Shown here: piece by piece, positions 1 through 42,274 of the stretch
How positions within the stretch are numbered: the first letter of the stretch is position 1
How the letters are laid out: each line of letters starts with the position of its first letter
Source of the DNA: Strigops habroptila
Lineage: Eukaryota; Chordata; Aves; Psittaciformes; Psittacidae
Length of the DNA: 64,000 nt
Reading direction: 5' to 3'
Assembly (NCBI RefSeq): GCF_004027225.2
Contig: NC_044284.2
Span: forward strand, 39,976,420-40,040,419
The notes under the pieces: model-generated
Database searches by the model: none
Told to the model about the DNA's origin: nothing
What the model saw: the letters and a program-made list of their open reading frames with translations, nothing else
Program-made: the position numbers and the translations under genes

Positions 1-3000
1 CACATAGAAATGCCTCAGCTTTTCCATAAGGCTTCTGTCAGGGGTTCCACATGGAGCACATGGCCACAGACCTTTCTGGGGCCTTGCTGTGGTGCTCCCA
101 GGGTACCAGCACAGCAGCGCCTGCCTCATCATTGCACGTCAGGGTTTGTGCCTAGCCAGCTCCAGTGGTTTTGATGGACAGAGGATGTGCTGTGGTCCTG
201 CCTTTCTCTTTATTTAATTACAGTAATTTCTCATAGTGACTCTCCAGCCCTTCGTTCTTTCTCCTTTTTTTCTCGTCTCAAGCTAAAAGTCAGGTGCAAA
301 GTAACGATCAGTAAAGATACTAAAATCTGATGTGATATAGGGCGCGTCAGAGAGGTCATCCAGGTAAACATGTCATCGTGCTCTCCATGTGCAGCATGGC
401 TAGTTCACAAGACATTTAACAGCACTCTGGAGAAAACTTGCCAGACAACATTATAACAATCACAACAATAATAATACCACTTACGGGTTTGCATTTTTCA
501 TTAATTTTACCTTTATTAATCTTCCTCTGGGAGGTAGATAAGAACTGTTAATCCCTCTTTGGGATGGGAAAGAAAGATATGGGGAGATGTATCTTCCTTG
601 AGAAAGAAAGTCAGGTGTGGGATTGGAATGAAAAGTCCTGGGTCTTGGGCCCCAGTGAGAATCTCTTCATGTGACAGATGATACTCTTTAATGTGCTACT
701 TGGTGTTAAGTAATATCTTTTGTTTGCTGATCATATGCTGTAAATGAAAAGACAGTAGACCATGGGTGAAGGTAGTGATACAGATAAATACTTGCTGTAT
801 GATTATCATTTGTGTGAAGCCTGAACAAAGTCTGTTACTCTGATGAAGCTTTTGCTTGATAAAATCTGGCTCTGCTTGTATTAGCTTGTGGGCAATTTGG
901 GTGAAATCCCTGAATCAAGCTATACTGAAACCAGGCCAGAAATCCATATAAATAATTGTAAGTGTAAAGCATTCCTGTGCAGCTGCTGTGCTAATTTTCT
1001 TGAAGAATATGCTTGAGCTCATTTTTTTTTCTTTTCAATACCAGTTTAAGTGATAAACGCAACAAGTTTAAAATATGTTTCACAGGTAGTGTTGGGTTGG
1101 GATCAGTTTATTATAGAACTTAGCTCTCAGTGGCATTTGCATGGTCTGAATGCCTTACAAACATTTTTCAGTTGTTGGATTAATAGCCCCAGATAATATG
1201 TATCGGAGACATTTACAGTGGCAAACTGATTGTTAATGTTTGTGCCTTCAGCAGCTGGAAGGGCCTGTTTGTGTTGATTTGGCTCTGAGGGCATAAATTC
1301 AGGAGACACTGGTCATGGCCTTAGGCAGGTATAGGAAGGTCCCGGGTACATGGACTGCTTTTGGGCTGCTGCCACCTCCCTCAGTTGTGGTGTTGTTTAC
1401 GGGTGTCTGCCATCACTGAAGTGGGAGGAGATAAAAAATGGGTCCCCAAAGAGAAGGGGTGAAATATGAAGCGGGTGGCAGAAGCCTGTTGCTTTCCAGG
1501 AATTATACTCTAATTCAGCTGAGGAATTTTTGCCTTTTCCTTCTGAATGATTTCTGTAGGGCTGTCTGCAGTGCAAACTAGCATGGCCCCACTCACAGTG
1601 CATTAGGCTGGAGCAGCCGTTGGCATGTTGGGGAGCACACCAGTACCACCCCTTGGAAACAGGGGGAAAAAAATGGCCTATTTTGCTAAAATAAAACAGG
1701 TTGTAAAACCTGTTTTACAGTATACAGCCAAAGGCAAGGATGTCCAAAATCTCACAGTAAGATTCAATATTCCTTTTACTTAGCAGCAATACTGGCTCAG
1801 GTATGTCTATCTCTTTCCTTGTTCCTCTGCCCCACTGCCTCCATCACCCATCAGACTGCAGCTCTTTGCGGAGCCATGCAGTAAACTGCACTAGTAGTTT
1901 TGTCTGGTCTGAGCCCTGTGCTGCCTTTGGCGCTGGAAAAACACAGGCAAGCAAAAAGTCATCCCAACAGTAATGCAGACTCCTGACAGACAAGAAGGAA
2001 GTTCATGAAGCAGGATACTTCTGCCAGACAGTTGACATCTGAAGGAAACTCAGCTGAAGAGAGGAAATAATTTCTAGTGCCTTTAGAAAGTGATAGTGGC
2101 AGTATGGAAAGAAATATGAAAACATAAAGTAAAAATGTGAATTTAATGAATTAAAAATCAAAAAAGAGTCATGAGTTAATTTTAAAGGCTGCAAAATACT
2201 TTGGAATAGATTGAGCTGAATAATAATAAGTATGTACCTGTAGGCTGGCATCCCAGCTACACTGCCATTTAATCTTTTCCAAGTTCATATGGTTTTCAGA
2301 AATCAAAATGGGTGGATTTGTTTTAGGCAGCTTCATGCACTTGTTTAGCTGTAGTTTCAAGTTAATATAAAACCTGAAATGAAGTGCAAGCGTTAATAAC
2401 CATCTCTTTGAGAAGCAGAACAAATACACAGAACAGGATTAATCGAGAATATGCTTTTAAAAATACAGGGAGTGACCTTCAACAGGTTGGGGAGCTATTG
2501 GCTGGCCTGCTTTTCCACCCTTTGCAGTTTAGAAGTGAGGTTAATTAACAGTTTTGCATGGGAGTAGGTTTTTGTGTGGCACGCAGCTGATTTGGGAGGC
2601 TGGGAGAGGGGGATTTGGGTATTTTCTGCTACATTCGTTTTAATCCTCCCGCCTTTGCACTGACTTTGCTGTTAGTGCTTTCCTAGAGACTGAAGGAGAG
2701 CAGGATCATAGTACTGCCCTCCTTTATTATGTGTGCTTACAGTAAATAATACAAGAGGCAGGCAACCTAAACTGAAGACTCAGAAGTCCTCAGCTTTTCC
2801 CTACAGTGGGCTACACATTTACATTGCAGGGGGGTGCAGCCATGCTGACCCCTGCCACAGCTGGGACGGAAACATTCTCTCTCTCCAGCAGGATTGCTTT
2901 GCTGGCTTTAATCTGTGGAAATGAGTTTACAATCTTGCCTGCTTTCAAATCAGGAGAATGCAGCATAGCTGCAAATTGGGAGGATTTACCCATGTAAGTA

Positions 3001-6000
3001 CATATGCTAAAGCACATCAAGCCCAGATTTTTCCACACATTTGGTGGCTAATTTTAGGAGAAACACAGGTGCACACACCCACTTCTTTGGGAAAAGGAAA
3101 AAAAAAAGGCCGTGTTATTTGACATTTCAAATAATAAAAATAAAACGTGGAGAGGCAATTGCTGAACTGCAGATCAACCTGAGCCTGGTAACTGCTTTTC
3201 TTGAACGGGCATTCTTGTGAGCAATGGCTTAGTGTTCAGTTCTCACTTTGAATCCAGAAACATGTCTAAAGGTATTTACCTTCTGATATCTAAAACTGGA
3301 ACAAAATCACAGCGTTCTTGAAGGCTGCAGCAGCACAGCACGAAATGCTTTGCTCGTTCTGCTGAAATAACCACATGTGCAAGGGGCTGCCGCTCCCTTG
3401 CCTTTCACTCTAGCACAGGCGTTTGGCATGGCCAAAGGTTTGGCACAGCAGGGTGACCTCCTGAGGACAGCCACAATGTCTCCCAGGGCTTTAGGTGGCA
3501 CTGCAGGTGACCTAGTTTGTGGATGGAAGATCTGGCTATCTGCTGTCCTCTGATGGTCAGCAAGCCCTTTGTAGGTGAGGAGAGAACGTAACTGTGCTTT
3601 GGGATTCTCAGCATTTGACTTGTTACCCATGTTTTTCACTTGCTGTTTGTGTTTGAAACAGTTCTTACAGGTCATTACTGGGTAAGGGAATTACTAAGAG
3701 AGTGTTATACTACTGTTATTCATTCCCATTGGGGGTAAAAACCTGTAAACTTATCTTGAAGGCTGGCAAATGCTATTCCAAGTGCTCTGAAAGGAGTTTT
3801 ATGTTTCCTTATCTGAAGACTGCTGTGATCTTTCCAGATTCATTAATATGTGAAAAGCAAATTGCAGAAAATGCCTTTGTGTTTCAGAAATGTGGTGGCA
3901 GGAAGGGAGCGTTTAGCGAGAAGCTGCACATACCTCACATACGTAACGCTTTCCAGTCTATCAGAAGATCCTATCCCCATCAGATAGCAGCAAGACATTC
4001 CTGGGGGTGGAGTGAGAGTGAATTTATCTTGGGAGTGAGCAGGATTTTGCTTTGCTAAGCTAGCTGGTTTGCTCAGTTCAGGAATTTTCCATTCACCTCT
4101 ACTATCCACCAGGATATAAATCCCAACAACTGTAATTAGGGCTACTTACCTTAATTAGTTAACAGTTTTCTGCAGCTTACCTGCCCTTCTGCTGGCTCTC
4201 CTCTCTCATCCTGACTGCTTGGTTGAACTGCTTCTCCAAAAATTCCTGCTTTGGAGGTATGCTTTCAAAACTGTGTTGTGGAGGGGACTGTGTTCCTGCA
4301 AGGTAGACATGCCGTTATACAGAGAAGTGCTATTTGGTTTATAGAACAGGAAGCTGCCTTACGTGGTTTTCATTGTCTTTTGATAGATTATTCATCACTT
4401 CAGCACTCAGAAACCCTGGCTGAGGGGAAGGCTCTGTATTGAGACACTGGGAGGACTGTGTAGCACGGCCTGAAGAGGTGGTGCAGGGTTACCTCTCTGC
4501 TTGCCTTTTCCTTTTCAGTTCCTTTGGTGTGAGCATGCTACTACTATGTCTGGGTGGACATGTTTGCTTCAGTCAGTTTAATTCAAAAGATTTAGTTTAA
4601 CTGGCTTGATAGTTACAATTTCATGCACTGATTCAGGGTATAGCACAGACTGTTAATACGGATGGAAAATGAAGGTTCTTAGGGATTTGTGGGCAGCTCA
4701 GCTCCATTAGCTTGAAACAATAGCTGAAAAACATCCTTTTTAAAGATATGCATTAGTCAACATCAAAAATCAGTTGTTACTTCTTGAAATAGCTAGTTAG
4801 AACATGCCAGAATTATAAGCCCTTTATTAAGAATAGATATGAGAAGAATTATTCAGCCAATAACACAATAGTAACCTGTAGATTTAGTGCCGTTACATCT
4901 TCCTAACCTTTCTGTTTAAGATGAAGAACTAAAAGGGAGTATAGGTTCTGGTCCATAATTCCTTATAAATAGAGGTGCCTGTTGGCTAAATCAGGGGAGG
5001 GGTTCAGGTGGCTGCAGCTGCAGAGTGTGTCTGATAATTTGCATTCTCCACCTCCTGCCCTTACTGCAGAATTAAATTGGTCTGTTATTAACATGGGAAT
5101 GTTTGTTGTTACACCGCCTGCTCCCTCCCCTGCGCCTACACGACTATTCCAATGTAATGTCAGCCCCTGTTGGGAGCCTCGAGAGTGGGTGCCAGCAGGG
5201 TGGGAGGAGTTGTGGGAAGGGATTTCTTTACCTCTTACAACAGGTGCTTTTGTCAGCACACCTCGGAGGCAGCCGAGGAGGAGCCACTGTTAGCCTTATG
5301 CTTTGAACTTTTGCTACAAGAAAAAATAAACCCACCCCACAAGGCAATGAAAACGAAGAGGAAGCGGTCATTTAAAGCACCTCGGAAGCCCTAAGCAGGA
5401 TTTAGCAGAGCAGGTATGATTTTTGTATAGGTGACAAGGAGAGCGATCTCGTGAGCTGGATATTGCTTCAGGATTGGAATCCAGAATATTTCTACTGTGG
5501 GAATTAAATGGAAAAATTTCAAGCCTCGGAAGAAGAACTAAAATAATGCACTATAGGTGCATTTCAAAGAAAAAATACCTTTCTTCCTCCTGCAAGGGTT
5601 AAGCATGATCAGAATCTGCATTAGTCTCAAGGATTTAATTTCAAGTGCTGCATTTTTTGTTTGCCATAAGCCTATTAGAACCCTCTCTGTTTCCTAGCAA
5701 TAACATGTAATTTCTCCCCTTATTTAAGTGAAAGAGATGTTGAGTTTTTAATCCTGTACACTACAGCTGTTGCTCAAGTTTCCTATTCAAATGCAAATAG
5801 CACCTGGTGCTATTTAGATACCCATGTAATCTTTGATAAAGATATGCCAGGAGCACAGGAAAAAGAGAAAAGCAAGGTGGGTCTGACCTTGTTTATTCGG
5901 GAAAGTGAGAGTGTAACCATATGCTACCGCCAACCTGAACTGGAAATTTCTACCAGCTGCATCCAGCACATACTCTTTTTGGAGACAAACGCACGGCTGA

Positions 6001-7130
6001 AATGATTTCTTTTTCTTGAGCAGGTATGATTTTTCACCAGGAAGAACAAAAGGCTTCCAGAGAAGATAAAAAGGTAGTGGATGAGTCCAGGCAGAAGTGC
6101 TGATTTGATTCGGAGTTTTACCTTGCTCAAGTGTCCTGAAAGGAGTTTCTTTTGGGGGTACTTTGTTTGTTTCTTCAAATCAGTTATTATTTTCTAGATT
6201 TTCATTTGTAGTTTTGAGAATACTGTGTTTTTTTTAATGATTTGGCCAGATTTTTTCCTTGCACTGTTTTTTCTCTGTGTCAGATAGATGTTATGACAAA
6301 TGAATTAGAAAGTCAGGAGCAATTTGGAAGTCAGCTTCGCTGTTTAGGACACATAGACAAGAGATACCATATCATTTCTTGATTAAAAGCAAACCCATCC
6401 CAGATTCAGGTTGAAAACCTTCTGTGGAAAGTTTCAATTGCATAAATTGGTTTTATTTCACTTGTGGAGGTGCGAGTTTATTCAAGGAAGAGTTTACAGC
6501 CTTCACTGCATTTTGCATGGCTGTTTTACTCTGTATTACAAGTGGAAACTGAAGGACTCTTTGTGGAGGGTTGTGACTTGATGCCATCAACTTCCTGCTA
6601 AAATCGAAGTATCTGCATGGTGCAAAATACAATTCAGGTCTGTGTAAAAGTGGAAGTGAATGTTATTAAAGATTTTAAAGGAGAGATTTAGAAACTTGTG
6701 GAAAATTACAAGGAGCATCTGAAAGAAATTGTCATTACACCAGTCTGTGAATTTACAAATAAGCCAGAAAAAGCAATTCACTGGGAAGTGAGACTGCTGA
6801 CAAGAATATCAGCTTTCGAGGGAGAAAACTGGATATAGAGAATAAACAATTGCTACAAAGTTTGAGAAGAACAGAAGTGATTCCAGTCCTCCTGTCAAGC
6901 ACTGACAGATCTTTTCTTGCTTAATACTAATCTGGTTTGGCTACTACTTTTTCATCTTCAGCCCGATACTGGAATTAAAACAAGTTCCCTGGCTTTCACC
7001 AAACTTCAGCAAATGGCTTTTGCAAGCTGGGTGTTGGGACTGTGAGCAGGTGTTTCTTATGCGCTTCCCATGATAATAAAAGGGACCTGCGAGAGGAAAA
7101 CCCACACGGGAGCTGATCTGCTGGGTCATA
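1..7130. other. Gene-free stretch, probably an intron of full-length RABGAP1L
   Basis: No open frame here combines good splice sites with protein similarity that I recognise, and no CR1 tail is visible. By synteny, the TBC-domain exons of full-length RABGAP1L should lie upstream of this window, which would make this stretch intronic for the long transcript and upstream flank for the short one. It holds a perfect 11-bp inverted repeat at 1692-1717. That the stretch is intronic is inference. Confidence 0.5.
1692..1717. repeat. Perfect inverted repeat, 11-bp arms, 4-base loop
   Basis: taaaacaggtt / gtaa / aacctgtttta. A transcript would form a short hairpin. No larger element is seen around it. 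Confidence 0.9.
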
Positions 7131-7259
7131 TTTTCTCTTGTGACACTCCTTCCTCGTTAGCTTCTTCGGGTGGGTGTGAACAACTGACACGGAACTGAGC
7201 CGAGGTGCAGCCTTGGATTGCCAACCTGCTCTGGCCGCTAACGGCAGCTTGCCGGCAAA
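7066..7259 (+). promoter_or_regulatory. RABGAP1L: Candidate alternative promoter and 5'UTR of short RABGAP1L
   Basis: The first exon of the short isoform begins its coding at 7260, so a transcription start must lie upstream. An A/T-rich TATA-like patch (ataataaaag) sits at about 7072-7081. The DNA between it and the ATG is more GC-rich than the flanking intron. The exact start site cannot be read from sequence; an exon edge inside the leader is also possible. Confidence 0.35.
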
Positions 7260-36469
<29,210 letters not shown>

Positions 36470-37930
36470 TTCCCGCCAGACCCCAAACGAGCACAAAGAA
36501 CAACACAACTGAACCCTGGAGGATTCTTCCAGTGGTCTCTCCTCTTGGAGAAAGGACAAAAGGCAGGAGTGCAGGCTTGAAGTGAAATTCTTCGGTGTTT
36601 TTCATTCATTCTGATGTGACCCTTTTCAAGGGGGGAAAAAATAATTCCTGTTTTATGTTGAATTCTTACTTCCCAAACTGCCTTGCTGAAAGCCACGTTC
36701 TGATACCTTCATACTTTTACACTTTATTTTATATGACTAGATGTTAAATAAATACTTCAAAACTAGGTCTTTAATACACGACTAATTACTCAAAATTATT
36801 TTTATCTTACATAGAAGGTTTTTTCTTCTTCTGGAGGAAGAGAGAGAATGGAAAATGTAAAGTACTGAAGCATAATCTCTTCATAGAAAGCACAGTGTAA
36901 TAAGTACCAGTGTGTGCGCGGGTCTCTTAGGATAACTTACGCCCTGGGACCATCTCAGAAGTTTATTGCAGTGACTGTGTCCTGCAGAGAAGCACTTTTT
37001 GTAAAGCTTAGGCCATAGCAAAGATAGTCTCGTGCTCTCTTGGCACAATTGTTTATGAGCTTCCCTGATAATTTCTTAGTTCTGATTGTTTTTTTCTTCA
37101 GAAATGCAAGTAGTGCAGTTCCTTGTAGCACTGTTTGAAGTTGTTTGAAGGCTATTGACAGCTGAACTGGAATTTGACATAAAGTTATCTAGTTCTCTTT
37201 TTATTTTTATGTTTATACTACATATTGCAAGAAGTAATTCTTTCCACTGGGATAAAGGGAAAATTGTTCAATGTTTATTTGATGTTTTTGCCCTGAAGCA
37301 GAGTTAAGACCTTGCATAGTTTAGACCTTTTGTATATCCTGTGCAATAAAGGGTAGGTTTTATGAATAACAGTAATGAAAACCTTTCCCTGGGTCTATAT
37401 TCAAATTCTAAATTTGACACAGAAATAAGGTATCAAATAAAACCCCCCAAAATGTTTATGCTCCACTGATGAATAAGACACCACAGCATCAAGATCTGTC
37501 TGCTACTTAGGAAACACTACGTTAGTATTACTTATTTTTATAAAAACAAACATTTTCAAGTGGAATACAAAACCTAAACTTTCCCATGGGGTAGACTTCT
37601 CTGATGATTCCCAAACCTGTGTGGTTGTTTTTTGTCTCTTAAGGTAAGAAAATCCAAAAGCATTTGTTTTGGCTGAACATAAAGTGTTTATAGAAATACT
37701 TATTTCATGGAAAATTAAACTAATGCTTGAACTGATGGAGTATTTTTTTAATTATATCTGTCATGTCTAAAGATGGTCTTGCAGGTAAATATCATTGCTG
37801 GACTAAAGGTTGTGTATTAATTGTTCCATTTACAAAATTGTTCCAGGGACATTAGTTCTGTTTTTTCTTATTTTAATTCTAAGTAATGCCATATCTTGTC
37901 AGTTTTGTACAATAAAATTTAATGATACCC
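36470..37930 (+). other. RABGAP1L: RABGAP1L 3'UTR
   Basis: AT-rich region after the stop. Canonical AATAAA signals lie at 36747, 37345, 37436 and 37911, and the last is followed by a GT-rich element (cttgtgctttgttgtc). Several alternative 3' ends are likely; which is used cannot be read here. Confidence 0.65.
37911..37916 (+). terminator. RABGAP1L: Distal RABGAP1L poly(A) signal
   Basis: AATAAA with a downstream GT-rich element within 40 bases. It is the last strong signal before the sequence becomes featureless. Confidence 0.5.
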
Positions 37931-40117
37931 ATCTTGTGCTTTGTTGTCAAGCATAATTGTGAATTATTTTAAACAGGGTAGTATAAATGTTACCTGTGCC
38001 AAAGGAGTGATTCTGAAAGGCAGTCAGCTGTTTGAAGTAGAGATCAAAATCTAATCACTATCTTGACACAATCCTGCAACAAAATTCTCTCTTCTAAGGG
38101 TAAGGGGTTAAAAAAAAAAATTTTGAAAATGTACTTGCAAGAACAGTGATTATCTGGAAATATTAATATAGTGAGAAGAAAAGGGTGAAAACACAAAAGG
38201 AATTTCTTTTGCAAATATGAACAAAGGTCTTTTTCCCTGGTCACTTTCTTGCTAATGATGTTTGCATAAATGTTTCCATTCTCTTAACTCTCTAAACCTA
38301 GCATTAGTCATTCATTTACCAGTTCCACTTGACACTCAAAATGAACTGCATAATAAATTTGAAGTGACATTTAAGAATACCTGGTGAACATCTGATTGTT
38401 ACATTTGAGAGTACTGTGCTGATGAGTGACACTGATGGTTTGACAAGTGTCCGAATTTCTCATTTCATTTACATTAAATCATACTTAGAAGAGGATTTAA
38501 AACCTTGATTGGAAAAATGCAGTAATAATAAAAAATAAATGGGTAAGACTGTGATTCCCTGAGCAGGTGACTTAACAGCTCACTTCTGCTCAAAACAACT
38601 CACTCCTCCAATTCCCTGTTGTACAGTCGTGTCCCTTGTCCTTGTTATGCCAGGACAAGGACATACTGGAGACGATTAAAACCAACCAAACAAGAAAAAA
38701 TGTGGGGGGCATTTTTCCCCTCTTGGTTAGTCTTTTGTCACATTAATGAGTTAAATCATCTCAAAGGGTCCAATGACTGCAAGCGGATTGTGGGAGTGGG
38801 ACTTCCCCAGTTCAGCAAAAAAGGAGTGTTAAATAAGCTCACCACGTCCCATGGAACTTGCTTTGACACAACATCATCTTTCTCAGTGTAGCTGCTCTTT
38901 GACTTTGGAAGTTGAGTTTCTGTGACAAAAATATGTTTGCTGCCTGCTAGCCACGACGATTTCAAAACCTTAGGCAACAGCTGCATTATCACTCTTGGCA
39001 GTGACATAAAGGCAAAAAACTACTTTCACTTTCCATCTATAGTTCCAAGGTAGTGTTTGTAGCAGTGGTGGTTGGAAGTGTAATATTTACACGGAAACTG
39101 TGTCTTTGTCAAAACTCCTGAAACAATAAGAAAATAGCTCTATGGCATTGTCTTGATGAATAAGCATAGTTATATTCAGAAACAAGGAAAGGAGCAAGAC
39201 TGCAGGATTAAACCAGGCAAGCTAAAATTTTGCCTGCTGACTATATATGCTATTGGGAAACTTAGCTTTCTGTGAGAAAAACAAATCTGGGGTTTAATTA
39301 GCCCTTTTCAGCAGTGTGTGACAGAGTTATGCACACGTATGCCAGACCAGCTGATCAGTCACGGATAGCTGCCTCGTTTTTCAGCTTTTCAGCTGGAAAC
39401 ATCATCAAAGTCTCACTGAAACTGTTATTTTTGTGTGGCACTGGAACAGCTAACATGGCTTGTAAGTCTGCAGTGATTAATATTTTTTTCCGAAGTAAGT
39501 CAGTATTAAACTATGTATCCACATCAAACTTATATTAAAAGTAATTTGAATTTTATAAATATATGTGTGGAACTAAATCTTATTTTTTAATTTTATTGAG
39601 AATGCACAGTTCTGAATAAAGTCTTTACTTTGTTTAGGGACAAAACTCCAAAGAATTTTTTTAGTACAACTGTTTTATCTTGTTGGATTCTAATCTGTTC
39701 CTGAGATGCCCAGTGGGGAAAGGGGAGAGTACTTTTTTCAATTTAAAAAGCAACTGTTTTTACTTTGACTGTAACACTTTACAGGATAAATGAAGCAAGG
39801 CTGATTTAGTTACATGGTACCTCTGTGAACTAGTTTTGTAGTATGTTTGTGAATCAAACTTAATATTCTAAAGTAATAGGGCGTATTTCACTTAAAAATT
39901 CTAAATTTACTCAGAGAAAATTAAAAACAATAAAATAGAAAATATCATGTGTGGTGGTAATCCAAGAAATTGCAAAATCCCCAAGGTGCGTATGCATTAA
40001 AGTTTAGTAAAACCAGTCTTGGGAAAGGGAGACAGCTGTGTAATCAGTACTGCCAACTGACAAACTCATCCTTGTCCTGCCCATTAATTAGTATATAATT
40101 TGCTACAGCTAAGTTAA

Positions 40118-40139
40118 ATTGCTTACATAAGTAAGCAAT
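40118..40139. repeat. Perfect inverted repeat, 9-bp arms, around TTACATAA
   Basis: attgcttac / ataa / gtaagcaat. The centre again contains a PAR-bZIP/NFIL3-type core (TTACATAA), flanked by C/EBP- or FOX-like half-sites. Confidence 0.85.
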
Positions 40140-42247
40140 GTTTTTCTCCTTGTTGGACATTTTAAAGGACTTCTCTTAGTTGGCCCTTGAAATTTCTTTA
40201 TGCTTTTATCTGTGCCATGATGTTAAAAACAACTCAAAATAAAGACACCCATTTACAAGAGGAGGAGATAGAAAAGTCAAGAACAAGAATTCAGCCCCTT
40301 GACAGAGCATGAAGTATCCCATTGACTTTAGAGTCACAATGCCACTGACCTACTGAATATAGCAATGTATGAGTACATAAAAATTTGAATTTACTGTCAC
40401 TGAAGTATCAAAACTTGGAAGCTACGTAAGTCATGCTTTTTCCACAGGATAAAGGTAGGGCTGTTCCCTGTCTTCTGTTAAGTAGTTGCAGTGAAATCCA
40501 TGTAACTACTTATATGTGTGGGAAAACTATACCTCTTAGTTTGATTTACTGTTAGACTCAGGGATAATTGGCATACTTCTGCATGATCTGATAAGCCTAA
40601 ATACCTTTGGCACTGAAAAGAGACACCCTTCTGATCTTACAATGCTGGGTTTCTTCCAACTGCTAGCGAAAAAACCTTAGTACATGTTACTGTATAAATG
40701 TGAAGATCAGGGCAGAGATGTTTCCCTCAAGACTGGGGACTGTTCTGAGTGACAAGCACACCTCTTACAGCTGAACCCTGCAGAATGGGCTGTTGTGCAA
40801 ACAGCTGGCTGCACTAGACAGGTAATGCTGTGTACACCCAAGGCATTGCTGTAAGTTAACACAGCGCCGGATGTCACATTGTTCTTGCAAACACAAAGGC
40901 TTGAACTATATTATTTTCCTGTCTATTATGCTAATATCCTACTAGAAGCTGTCCTATTACCTCTTTTTGAGTAATAATACTGAGGGGAGACACAATGAAG
41001 CACTCAAGTTTGGACCTTTCAAGTTAGGTGGGGTGTACATCACCAGCCTTTAAAACAGGGCTGATCCATAGATGGGGTTTGGGAAATTATTCAAAGAATT
41101 TGCAGCAGGATGAATAATGCTCAGCATTAATCAAGATCCCACCTTTCCCAAGTCAGAAGTCTACATAATTTATTTTCAGGATCATGACTTAACACATATA
41201 GGTTAATCCTCCAGGAATACAGGGCTCTCCATTTCTCCTGGATTCCAACTGCTTTGCTACTGAATGTATTTCATGCTATTTTTACCTGAAAAAGACAAAA
41301 AGATATGGGTAGAGAATTAGGACATTACTTCCTCTTATTTTCTTATTCAGTGGGACTTGCTTTTATTTAACCTGTAAAGGAATATAGATGTATCTTTGGA
41401 AAACTATATCTTATATATAGAATAATATATAGGAAACTGAATCACGAGGGGATAAATACATCAAAAGGATTTGGTGTCATATATTTCATTTATTATTTGA
41501 TACCACCAGAATCCTGAGCTGTACTAATTTCCTTCCAGTTTCTCTTATTTTTGTATTTTATATAATACATGGATGGTACTACCAATGCAAATGAGAGCAG
41601 ACATTCTCAGATTTTTCTCCAGATCCCAATTCCCCCCTTCCAGTAATCTCTGAGTTTGCACTGCTGCCCATACCACCTTTAAAACCTGTGCCAGGAGCTC
41701 TCTTGAGCTTTGGGAACTGTTGGTTTCCCATGGAAGATTTTCTGGCTTCTCTGAACTGGGAAAAGTTGACATGTGAATGCAGAAAAGAGTCTAATCAGGC
41801 ATGGTCCAAATCCCTCAGTGTCTGCCATTCAAGATGGATTCACTTTAGCACATTGAAACCAGAGAGCAGCTTCAAAGCTCTGGCTCCATTACAATGAAGT
41901 TTTCTAGATTTGGAGCTGCATTTGTCATTTGTGTGTGTCCCAAGTTTGCAAATCCTAAAGAGTTAGGAAGGAAGAGCATCACAGCGACATCAGACTTTTA
42001 ATTGAGAATAACTCCATACTGCCAGTACTTGTGCAACAAATCCACGTATTATATAAAGTATAATATGGAAATATAAGTGTAATGCTTGTTATTAAAAGTG
42101 CAATTCAATGTACATGGTCACAACAAATGTTTACTTTTTTAACTGTTACAGAATTGTTTGGATTGGTACCTTGTTATCATTGTGTGAACGATGCCTTGTA
42201 AAATAAATGGAAATGCAAACAAAATGGGAATAAGGTGCTTATTTTCA

Positions 42248-42274
42248 TAAGCCATTTACTTAAGAAATGGCTTA
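42248..42274. repeat. Perfect inverted repeat, 10-bp arms, 7-base loop
   Basis: taagccattt / acttaag / aaatggctta. Intergenic between RABGAP1L and CACYBP. The stem is too short for a microRNA precursor by itself. Confidence 0.85.
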
